The notes beneath the pieces were generated by a model. The model ran no database searches, had not been told where the DNA came from, and saw nothing but the letters and a program-made list of their open reading frames with translations. From assembly GCA_900102065.1 (NCBI GenBank), contig FMVK01000001.1, positions 186,001-250,000 on the forward strand: DNA of 64,000 nt, read 5' to 3'. Positions 35,224 through 43,071 of this stretch are shown one piece after another. A program made the translations under genes and the position numbers. Position 1 is the first letter of the stretch, and each line of letters starts with the position of its first letter. The stretch comes from Lachnospiraceae bacterium XPB1003 (GTDB taxonomy: Bacteria; Bacillota; Clostridia; Lachnospirales; Lachnospiraceae).

Positions 35224-36810
35224 TCACTGCTGAATGCCAATAGTTTTCATATGATTTCTATAAATTTCTTCTCTATTTTCAAAGAAACATCTGATTTGTT
35301 CCACAGAGTCGCTAAACTCATTCTCCCTTCTTCCCCCGAAAAATCTTTCATTACTCTTCATGATATCTTCGCTGTATAGTTCAACATACTCATCAAGTTT
35401 TTTATTTATCAAATCCGGAGCAAAATTATTACGGATAATGTCATCGGCTGATTCATAAAACAGTTTTTTATATTTGTCCTCATCCATAATATATTTTATC
35501 TCTGTTTCATTAAAATATACGTCCAGTGTTTTATCCTCATAATCTGAAATACTGGAAAAACCGTTGAGATCAAATAACATATATTTCCATTTGTTTTCTT
35601 TACCTTTCCAAACAGCAAAATTATGATCTATATCATGATTTCCGATATATGACTGTACAATCGTATAATCTATAAGGCTTTGTATATCTATATTATCTTC
35701 TACCAGTTTCCTGCAGAGCTCACGATCCTGATCATCTGCCCAAAGATTTCCGTAAACAGATTTATACTCACCAATATCACTTCCTACAGATACCACATCA
35801 TCCTTTACCAAGACTATCTTATCCTGCTCTTCACCGTAATAGTATTCAAGATAGCCGGATCCAAATTTTTCTGTCAACCAGTAGAATCCCCAGTATTCAC
35901 CATCCAAAAACATTACGCATGGTATATAATGCATGGTCGCAACATTGGTATCTTCAACAAGCTCAGATACCAGTTTGTCCCGAAACATACTTTCCATATC
36001 CTGCCCACCGGCAAATAATGTTACCGCATCAGGGTAATATCCGGTGCCGAACAGATCATACGCAAAAACCGGATTACCATCATATTCATATCTGCTATAC
36101 AGATTTAAACTTCTTGGAACAGAAGATCTGCTGAATCTACCATGAATCCTTATCCCGGCCATTTGGGATAATACTTCCCTTTGTTCAACATTGAAATACT
36201 GAATATAGGCCTTTCTTTCCCACTCACTTCCTCTGTTGTAATAATTCTGATCTGTTTCTGCCAAATCAGTATCTATTACATATATTCCATAATCCGGATC
36301 AAAAAAATTATCCGGTTCTGTAATGATTGATATAAAATTCACATTCTGATAACCATACTTATCATCAAATCCGACAAAATACGAACCATATATCATGTCG
36401 CTTTTCTTTCCGGTCCAATCTATATAAATCGCCTTCACCACAGAACATTTATCCACCAGAAAATTCGGAACAACATTGGAAGCTTTTTGCGTAACCGTGT
36501 AATCCTGCCAGTTACTTAAATATCCATATCCCAAATCATCTCTTGCAGAATAAATATTATCACGCTCGGTAGCATCTTCTATAAAAATAGGCGCGGTATA
36601 CAAAATTGACGATTCATCAGGATCTGTCCCGTCAAGCGTATAGTAAACCTTTCCTCCTTTAGGAGCATTAATTTCCAGGTAAAATGAATCATCATAAAAA
36701 CCGGAGGGTTGAGAAAAACTAAACTCTCCTTCAGAAAAAAAAGATGGAAGAATAACCAACACACCGATAAACAGAATAATGGCAATTAAAGTTCCCCGAG
36801 CCTTTTTCAT
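35224..36810 (-). CDS. CotH-family protein with N-terminal chitobiase-like beta domain
   Basis: 528 residues. An N-terminal membrane anchor or signal (about 7-25) is followed by a chitobiase/hexosaminidase C-terminal-type beta-sandwich (APKGGKVYYTLDGTDPDESS, about 49-68). A CotH atypical-kinase domain follows (RIHGRFSRSSVPRSLNLYSR; MFLDGEYWGFYWLTEKFG; YMLFDLNGFSSISD carrying the putative metal-binding Asp). CotH proteins phosphorylate spore coat or other exported proteins. Here the protein is probably outside the membrane. Its start overlaps the DUF4956 stop by four bases, and VTC lies further upstream. This trio is a recurrent neighbourhood in Gram-positive genomes. Sporulation is not implied by its presence here. 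Confidence 0.87.
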   Translation of the reverse strand: MKKARGTLIAIILFIGVLVILPSFFSEGEFSFSQPSGFYDDSFYLEINAPKGGKVYYTLDGTDPDESSILYTAPIFIEDATERDNIYSARDDLGYGYLSNWQDYTVTQKASNVVPNFLVDKCSVVKAIYIDWTGKKSDMIYGSYFVGFDDKYGYQNVNFISIITEPDNFFDPDYGIYVIDTDLAETDQNYYNRGSEWERKAYIQYFNVEQREVLSQMAGIRIHGRFSRSSVPRSLNLYSRYEYDGNPVFAYDLFGTGYYPDAVTLFAGGQDMESMFRDKLVSELVEDTNVATMHYIPCVMFLDGEYWGFYWLTEKFGSGYLEYYYGEEQDKIVLVKDDVVSVGSDIGEYKSVYGNLWADDQDRELCRKLVEDNIDIQSLIDYTIVQSYIGNHDIDHNFAVWKGKENKWKYMLFDLNGFSSISDYEDKTLDVYFNETEIKYIMDEDKYKKLFYESADDIIRNNFAPDLINKKLDEYVELYSEDIMKSNERFFGGRRENEFSDSVEQIRCFFENREEIYRNHMKTIGIQQ

Positions 36811-37481
36811 CCCACAGTTTCTCCGGAAACAGATACGTAGCGAACTTCCCTAACACCATCTATTGCTTTAATTTCATCTATTATTGCCAGATCCTCACTC
36901 TTAACTTTTATCTCCAGTATTATCTCTACACCTTTTTCATTTTTATTAACACTTCGGGTAACAACTCCACCCTTTATCTTTGGAGCAATCGCACTCTTTA
37001 TTATTTCAACATCTAAATCACAATCATCTCCATATACCATCAACATGTATTTTCCATATATCCCCGGCACTTTACTGGACAGTATCATCACGATTGAAAT
37101 AAAAAGTACCGATGTACATGCCATCGGATATAACTGCGCGCTAACACATAATCCCTCAGTTATAGCCCAAAATAAAAATGCTGTATCTCTGCTGTCTTTT
37201 ACTGCAGTTCTATATCTTACAATCGATAGCGCACCAACCATGCCAAGAGAAAAGACTATGTTACTGCTAATAACCAGCATAATAATCTCCGTTATAAGCA
37301 ATACCATTACCAGCGACCAGTTAAATTTCCTACTATATACTACCTTCTCCGATGTGATGTAATAAGTAAAAAAGATAACTAATCCTACTAATAATCCAAC
37401 CGTCATAATTACAGTCGTTCTAACCACACCGTAATTAACTCCATGTGTATAAAAATAGTCCATAAGATCCAGCTTAGACAT
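36807..37481 (-). CDS. DUF4956 membrane protein
   Basis: 224 residues from the ATG at 37481, which has AAGGAGAG eight bases upstream. A longer frame to 37565 overlaps the VTC gene and has no such site. Three to four membrane helices occupy the first ~140 residues. They include the conserved block SLGMVGALSIVRYRTAVKDS and DTAFLFWAITEGL, hallmark of DUF4956. A cytoplasmic alpha/beta domain follows (GDDCDLDVEIIKSAIAPKIK to the end), ACT/ferredoxin-like in its pattern. It is always found beside VTC-domain and CotH genes, as here, so the three probably act together; the biochemical role is unknown. Confidence 0.9.
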   Translation of the reverse strand: MSKLDLMDYFYTHGVNYGVVRTTVIMTVGLLVGLVIFFTYYITSEKVVYSRKFNWSLVMVLLITEIIMLVISSNIVFSLGMVGALSIVRYRTAVKDSRDTAFLFWAITEGLCVSAQLYPMACTSVLFISIVMILSSKVPGIYGKYMLMVYGDDCDLDVEIIKSAIAPKIKGGVVTRSVNKNEKGVEIILEIKVKSEDLAIIDEIKAIDGVREVRYVSVSGETVG

Positions 37482-37494
37482 AATAATTCTCTCC

Positions 37495-38190
37495 TTAATA
37501 ATTAAAAGTATAATATTGAATTCTGGAAGAACAGTATTTGCTGTATGAGTTCTGCTCCAGTTCAAAATGTCTTAGGCAATCAGTAATAAACTGAGGACAT
37601 TTTCCGCTAAATTTCACCTCCAGAACTGCCTGGTCCGAATCAACACTATTGTACTCTTTTTCATCATGCTTCAATCTTATTAATCCTTCCTTTTTTCGAA
37701 TATTTGAATCAAAGGTAACTCTGGTATCGTAAAGCGAATGAGTATAAGCAATTCTGTCATAAGCAATTTTTACTACAGGTCTGTATAGCCCTTGCATTAA
37801 TATCATATATATTTCTAATGCATGAGAACTCAATCCAAAGTAATCATGTAGACATTCATACCTGCCCTCCGTAACTTCTAAAGCATCCTCTTTCTTAATT
37901 TCGAAACCTTTTTTTATCTGATTATCATTGAACTTTTCTTTTTTTTCCAAACGATAATAGCTCTCGTCATCGTTGTAATATCTTAAGCGGATTTTTTTAC
38001 GGTTTATCAGGCCAGCCATTTTCTCATAAAAATCAATATTGTTTATCGAATCAAAGTACACACTGTTAACGGTATATGGTTTGTCACGTGAATGTTCATC
38101 TCTGTCAAGAAAATTATCCATGTGTCTTACCATATCAGAATATTGTTTTTTTGAAATAATATATTTTATTTCTCTTCTGTATATTTCCAT
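37495..38190 (-). CDS. VTC-domain polyphosphate-polymerase-like protein
   Basis: 231 residues making a single VTC tunnel domain. Basic and acidic motifs expected along the tunnel are visible: YRREIKYIISKKQY near the start, SVYFDSINNIDFYEKMAG, KKIRLRYYNDD, YRLEKKEKF, VKIAYDRIAYTHS, and the metal-binding VLEVKFSGKCP. In yeast Vtc4 this domain makes polyphosphate from ATP. The bacterial stand-alone form next to DUF4956 and CotH has unproven activity. It lies 13 bp upstream of DUF4956. Confidence 0.88.
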   Translation of the reverse strand: MEIYRREIKYIISKKQYSDMVRHMDNFLDRDEHSRDKPYTVNSVYFDSINNIDFYEKMAGLINRKKIRLRYYNDDESYYRLEKKEKFNDNQIKKGFEIKKEDALEVTEGRYECLHDYFGLSSHALEIYMILMQGLYRPVVKIAYDRIAYTHSLYDTRVTFDSNIRKKEGLIRLKHDEKEYNSVDSDQAVLEVKFSGKCPQFITDCLRHFELEQNSYSKYCSSRIQYYTFNY

Positions 38191-38217
38191 CTTTTAACCT
38201 GATAAAACTGAACTATT

Positions 38218-39294
38218 TCAATGATTACTATTCCCATAAACGGTTTTCACTTCACTGTTTAATATCCTTGCCAATTCTTGTATTCGGTCATCATCCAATG
38301 TGAGCGGAAAATTCAGAATCCTTTTTTCAAAAGTTTCCGTCCCAATATGCTTCTCTCTGATTCCAAACATAACTGAAACATCCGGATACCAATCGCTTAC
38401 CGGAACAGACTTTTCTAGCAATTTTCTTATAAGTTCCTTTCTGTGTGATTCTTCAACAAAAACATTATATCTCCAAGGAACCGCTCCTTCATAATAGTCA
38501 TAGGGAACAATCTGCTTTCCGTATTCGATCAGACTGTTATAAAGATTAAGCTTATCCCATCATATTTTTATCTCTTGGGAAAGAGACTCCAATCCTGACA
38601 TTAACTCTTCTTCATACTTCTCATCAGCTCTATATAAAAACATTGAGCCTGTCTTTTCCCTAAGAACCTTATAAAGATCATCTCCGTATGTGACTTCAGG
38701 ATCATTTCTGAGTAACCGATAAAGCCTCGAAAAAAATGTCTCATCCCTATCTATCCGCTCAGAGTAAACAGGAAGATCAAGTGTCATTTCTTCCATCTCA
38801 TCCAGGGAAAGATCTGATGCAAGAATCCCCCCGCGTCCAAGATCAAGAGTTTTTGCATATCCTGTGCTGTATAATACGTAGTCTCCTACAGAACCGGTGG
38901 GACATACATTTCCCTCTTCGTCTGTTAAGCTTGCTCCCATAGATGAGGCACAATCTTCTATCAGGATAAGTTCATTTTCGCTGCAATATTTTTTTATACG
39001 AAAAATATCTCTGCATGGATTGCCATACATATGAGGAACTATCACCGCATCAGCATTTTGATTCTTTTCAATACATTTAAGAAAGAGCTCATAACTGATA
39101 TTTCCATCTTTCTCATCTGTATCAGAAAATAAAACTGTTCCTCCCGCAAATGTTATTGGAAAAAGCGCTGCATAACAAAGATTTGATGGTGCTACTACCC
39201 GTTCAAGCTTCAAGGATTTTGTGAGAAGATAAATACCCGTCGCAGCCCGCCCGGTAAAGATGTGATTTTTTTTAATTGATAAAATATCGCTCAT
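38218..39294 (-). pseudogene. DegT/DnrJ-type aminotransferase interrupted by an in-frame TGA
   Basis: The gene runs 359 codons in one frame (1077 bp), broken only by TGA at 38560-38562. Upstream are 244 codons with family motifs: RAATGIYLLTKSL, VAPSNLCYAALFPI, LILIEDCASSMGA (pyridine-binding Asp) and LYSTGYAKTLDLGRGG (Schiff-base Lys). After the stop the same frame continues WDKLNLYNSLIEYGKQIV, then PWRYNVFVEESHRKELIRKL, and ends normally at 38218. A one-base change (for example CGA to TGA) explains it. The truncated product keeps the PLP lysine but lacks the C-terminal domain that closes the active site, so it is probably inactive. It is coupled to the ATP-grasp gene by a 4-bp overlap. Confidence 0.85.
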
Positions 39295-40433
39295 CTGACT
39301 TCTGTTGGAAGATACTTTAATAGTTCATCCGAACTATCCGCTTTCATGATAAAATAACCGGATCTGGTTGATGAATCGGTAACTATTCCCTCTATCCTGT
39401 CAGGCACCGAGCTTTCCAGGATATACTCGGGATGTTCCGCGGACAGCTTATTGAATACTTCCATATCTTTTTCATCTAAAATATATCTGATAGCTGCTGC
39501 TGATGCTTTTTGAACAGGATCCAAACAAGGCGTATTTCCCAAAGCAACATCTATCACAGCTCTGACATAGTCAATACCTGTCGAAAGCTCTACAAGGCTG
39601 CTTCCTATACAGTCTCCCCCCATACGGGCCCCTATCTCTATAAGATTTATATTACCGACTTCATCTATTCTCAATTCCGAATGAGATGCTCCGTTTTCAA
39701 TTCCAAGTGTAACAAGCGCATGTAAAACCGTCTCTTCCACTTTTTTATACATTTCCGTATCCAGACCGGACGGCTCCAAATGAGCGGTTTCAATAAATCG
39801 ATTGCCTCCGCAGGTAAACTTTCTGGTGATCTGAAGGATCTTGTGCACTCCCTTGTAACTCAACCCTTCAACACTGTATTCCTGTCCTGTTACATATTCT
39901 TCAACAACCGCTTCCTTGGCAAAACTCTGATCTATCGCATCCTCAATAGCTTCTGGTATTTCTTCTTTTTTATGTACTAGTTTCACAGCACGACTTCCGG
40001 ATCTGTCAGAGGGTTTTACTATCAATGGATATTTTATATCATCAGGAATCTCTGCATCCCCTGAAAGAACCTTTATGCTCATTGGTGACGGATCACCACC
40101 AAGTCTGAAAGCTTCTCTCATAGCGCTTTTATTTGTGCATCTCAATGTTGTAGAATCCGGATTTGCAACAAGCCCCATTGCCTCTGCAACATAATTAACC
40201 GTAACAACAGCTATATCGGAAGCAATGCTACAGATTCCGTCAATCCCTATGCGTTTGCATTCCTCCAATATCCTGTCTTTTTCTATGATACTTATCGGAT
40301 AAAAATAATCTGCCATCTTTTCGCCCGGATCACCCGCTTCCCACGCAAAAACATGAGTCTCATGACCCATAGCTTTTGCTTTCAAAATAAGCGGTTCCTG
40401 AAGATATGATGCACCTATAATGGCGATTTTCAT
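39291..40433 (-). CDS. ATP-grasp carboxylate-amine/thiol ligase
   Basis: 380 residues. A PreATP-grasp Rossmann start (MKIAIIGASYLQEPLILKAK) is followed by the ATP-grasp core: LIVKPSDRSGSRAVKLVHKK (phosphate and adenine lysines), AVVEEYVTGQEYSVEG, and the Mg-binding INLIEIGARMGGDCIG. Such enzymes join a carboxylate to an amine through an acyl phosphate. Lying between a GT2 gene and an amino-sugar aminotransferase (4-bp overlaps on both sides), it may attach an amino acid or other acid to an amino sugar of the glycan. That role is inference. Confidence 0.85.
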   Translation of the reverse strand: MKIAIIGASYLQEPLILKAKAMGHETHVFAWEAGDPGEKMADYFYPISIIEKDRILEECKRIGIDGICSIASDIAVVTVNYVAEAMGLVANPDSTTLRCTNKSAMREAFRLGGDPSPMSIKVLSGDAEIPDDIKYPLIVKPSDRSGSRAVKLVHKKEEIPEAIEDAIDQSFAKEAVVEEYVTGQEYSVEGLSYKGVHKILQITRKFTCGGNRFIETAHLEPSGLDTEMYKKVEETVLHALVTLGIENGASHSELRIDEVGNINLIEIGARMGGDCIGSSLVELSTGIDYVRAVIDVALGNTPCLDPVQKASAAAIRYILDEKDMEVFNKLSAEHPEYILESSVPDRIEGIVTDSSTRSGYFIMKADSSDELLKYLPTEVR

Positions 40434-41362
40434 AAGTCATCCTTTCCGTTGATGATCTCGTCAATGACGTAGGTAGGTCTAGCCTTAACTTCGTCAAATA
40501 TGTTTCCAATATAAATACCGGTTATTCCGACTACAGAGATAAGTATACCACCGACAAAATAGATTGAAGCAAGAATGCTGGGCCATCCTGTGTAAAACTC
40601 ACCGTCATAAAAATATTTAACCAGTAATACTATTATTGTGACCAAAGCGATAAAAGACATCACAAATCCCAAACCTATAGCAAAATATAACGGTTTGTTT
40701 GACTGAGATGTTATTATCTCGATCGCGGTCTTTATTTTCTTTCTGAAATTATAGGATGACTTTCCTTCAAATCTTTCATCCCCTTCCAGATCAACAAATC
40801 CTTCATTATAACCAAGCCACTTGATAAACATCGTATACGTGGGATGCTGCTCTTTCATGCGACAATATGCATCTATCACTTTTCTCTTTGAAATACTGTA
40901 ATTATTTACAGAACCGTCAAATTCCTCATCAGTGAAATAGCTGTATACTTTATAGAACTGTTTTGAAAACCATTTGGTAAGCCAGGTGTCTTTTCTGTTA
41001 ACTCTTCTTGCAAAAACAACATCATAGCCTTCCTGTGCTTTATTATAAAGCTCTGTGATAAATTCAGGCCTGTCCTGCAGATCACAGTCCATAACCGCCA
41101 CCCAGTCTCCGCGGCTTTTTTCAAGGCCGGCACCTATAGCCCTCTGCTGTCCGAAATTTCTGGAAAAGTGTATTCCCACAACTCGCTTGTCTTCTTCGCA
41201 TATCTTCTTGATCACTTCCCATGACCCCTTAGGGCAACGGTCATCAACAAGTATTAATTCAAAAGAAAGGTTAGCGTTCTCCAGCGTATCAGCAAGTCTC
41301 TTATATAATTCACGAACGGCCCCCGGGCATCCATATACAGGTACTACTACAGAAACATCCAT
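40430..41362 (-). CDS. GT2 polyprenyl-phosphate glycosyltransferase (GtrB/DPM1-like)
   Basis: 310 residues. The GT-A domain starts VSVVVPVYGCPGAVRELYK, has FELILVDDRCPKGSWEVI and the metal-binding VAVMDCDLQDRPE. Two C-terminal membrane helices follow (about 228-250 and 265-290: FAIGLGFVMSFIALVTIIVL; ILASIYFVGGILISVVGI). This is the layout of GtrB/ArnC-type enzymes that load a sugar on undecaprenyl phosphate at the cytoplasmic face. It directly follows a GT-C-like membrane protein (one-base overlap) that may use the loaded sugar outside. Confidence 0.9.
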   Translation of the reverse strand: MDVSVVVPVYGCPGAVRELYKRLADTLENANLSFELILVDDRCPKGSWEVIKKICEEDKRVVGIHFSRNFGQQRAIGAGLEKSRGDWVAVMDCDLQDRPEFITELYNKAQEGYDVVFARRVNRKDTWLTKWFSKQFYKVYSYFTDEEFDGSVNNYSISKRKVIDAYCRMKEQHPTYTMFIKWLGYNEGFVDLEGDERFEGKSSYNFRKKIKTAIEIITSQSNKPLYFAIGLGFVMSFIALVTIIVLLVKYFYDGEFYTGWPSILASIYFVGGILISVVGITGIYIGNIFDEVKARPTYVIDEIINGKDDL

Positions 41363-42984
41363 CAGTGTTCCACCTCATTCTTAAGTTCATATATATTAAG
41401 CTCCGAGGCCTGGGTTCCCGTAGTCAGATGCATCTCATCTTTTAATTCGTACAGGTCTGTATTTACCTCAGCATATCCTTCATTTTCAGTTATGAAGATG
41501 GCTTTATATTCACCATTATCAATTTTATTCTGTATGATTTCCGTTCTTTCAAGTGCATTTTCATATATAAGATCCAATTCGTCAAGCAATCCCATAGTTT
41601 TTAATAACTTGGTCACGGAAGAATCATCATATTCAATCTCTCCCAGATAATTGTGTCCGTTATCGATATCATTCAGCCCATGTTCCATAGCATAAAATCC
41701 GGTCACAGGAGACATGAGAAGGATATCGTCATACTCACCCTCGTAACTATCAAGTCTGGAATATAAATACTCCCAATCTGATTTCTCTTCGTTACTTAAT
41801 GTTTCCGGATACCACCCTTTCCAAATGATCACTGCAACAAAGAAGACTGCCGTAAATGCTCTGAAGAGAATAAACAAAAATACTTTTTTCTCCTTGAGAT
41901 CTTTCATGAAGAATCCGATTGCACCTGCTGCAGATATGATGAGCCCAGGAAGCATTATCTGAGTGTGATAAGTAATGAAGGATCCGTTATTTTTCCCCAG
42001 CCAAAAAAAGAGGATAAATGCCATAACAACAGTATTTATCTCCCAAATAGACAGCATACTTACTCTGAACCGCTTTTCGGCTCTCACCCTTTTAACAACA
42101 TGAGCTATCCAGACAATGAACAGCGGCGAATAGAACACACCGAAATAAACCATCTTCTTCAATGACACCAGATACATCGATGTACTGTCCACCATCCCTT
42201 TTGTTGAAGAATAAAACAGGTATACTGTATCAAAGACAAATAAGGGGCAATAATGATCAAGTATATATAATGATGATAATCCAAGGATAATACAGCTCAG
42301 TAAATAACAGACAGCCCCCTTCTTATCTCTGATAAAAAGATATATTGCGACCGAAATCGCACATACCGCAAAATACTGCTTAACATAGAATAAAAGAACC
42401 GAAAGAAGCGAAATTAAAAGAATGGTCCCTACAGAATATTTTTGTGCTGCTTTTTTTCCGTCATCAGCTTTATCTTTATCCTCATTTCCTCTATCCAATA
42501 ACATAAAGATAACTACAAGGATAAATACTCCCAACGGGCCCGGAGCTGATCCCATGAATCCTGCATGATAATTGGTACCTGTCATTAACAAAAAGGACAG
42601 CAAGGCAGTTTCAATTGCAGAAGTCTTTTTATAGACAAACCACGCTGCAAGAGCAGAAGAAGAAATAAGGAAAACAAATGTGACCATAAACTGAAGTCTC
42701 ACAATGCCCACACCTGATATAAGCTGTAACCCTGCCGTGATAACACTTGTAAGCGGGGTATAAACATATACATGCTGCCAGGTCACATCTTCGGAAATCG
42801 TATATGGATTTATTCCTTTGACTATCTCATCCGTAATCTGTACATTCGCATAATCCCTGTATTCTCTGGGAGTATCGGTAAACAATGCTGCCATAAACAT
42901 TTTAGCGATCACAAAAACAGTTATTGCCGCTAAAACAACCATTATCATCGATTTAAGTATTTTTATTGTTTTTTCATTATTCAT
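41362..42984 (-). CDS. polytopic GT-C-like membrane glycosyltransferase
   Basis: 540 residues with about 10-11 membrane helices over the first ~400. A C-terminal soluble part follows (EYDDILLMSPVTGFYAMEHG to the end). The first outside loop contains TDTPREYRDYANVQITDEIV, where the acidic pair is the expected place of the GT-C catalytic Asp. The next loop reads NPYTISEDVTWQHVYVYTPL. No precise family is recognised (DUF2029/GT39-like at best). Paired with the GtrB-like gene downstream, it probably transfers a lipid-carried sugar to the glycan on the outer face. Confidence 0.72.
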   Translation of the reverse strand: MNNEKTIKILKSMIMVVLAAITVFVIAKMFMAALFTDTPREYRDYANVQITDEIVKGINPYTISEDVTWQHVYVYTPLTSVITAGLQLISGVGIVRLQFMVTFVFLISSSALAAWFVYKKTSAIETALLSFLLMTGTNYHAGFMGSAPGPLGVFILVVIFMLLDRGNEDKDKADDGKKAAQKYSVGTILLISLLSVLLFYVKQYFAVCAISVAIYLFIRDKKGAVCYLLSCIILGLSSLYILDHYCPLFVFDTVYLFYSSTKGMVDSTSMYLVSLKKMVYFGVFYSPLFIVWIAHVVKRVRAEKRFRVSMLSIWEINTVVMAFILFFWLGKNNGSFITYHTQIMLPGLIISAAGAIGFFMKDLKEKKVFLFILFRAFTAVFFVAVIIWKGWYPETLSNEEKSDWEYLYSRLDSYEGEYDDILLMSPVTGFYAMEHGLNDIDNGHNYLGEIEYDDSSVTKLLKTMGLLDELDLIYENALERTEIIQNKIDNGEYKAIFITENEGYAEVNTDLYELKDEMHLTTGTQASELNIYELKNEVEH

Positions 42985-43071
42985 ATAAGATTATCTCTTT
43001 CACTCCGGTTACTCACAGTAGCAAATTTTACCATTTTTCTCTTTTGTTATTCTCTACAAAGAATGGTCCTT

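Noticed and set aside
37482-37565. Upstream extension of the DUF4956 protein
   Set aside because: It would overlap the VTC gene by 71 bp and ignores the strong AAGGAGAG site serving the ATG at 37481.
38218-38421. A separate 67-residue gene
   Set aside because: It is in the same frame as the aminotransferase before the TGA, begins at a TTG codon without a ribosome binding site, and continues the family sequence.
38560-38562. TGA read as selenocysteine or tryptophan in the aminotransferase
   Set aside because: DegT enzymes have no selenocysteine at this place, no SECIS-like hairpin is evident downstream, and other genes in the window use TGA as a normal stop.
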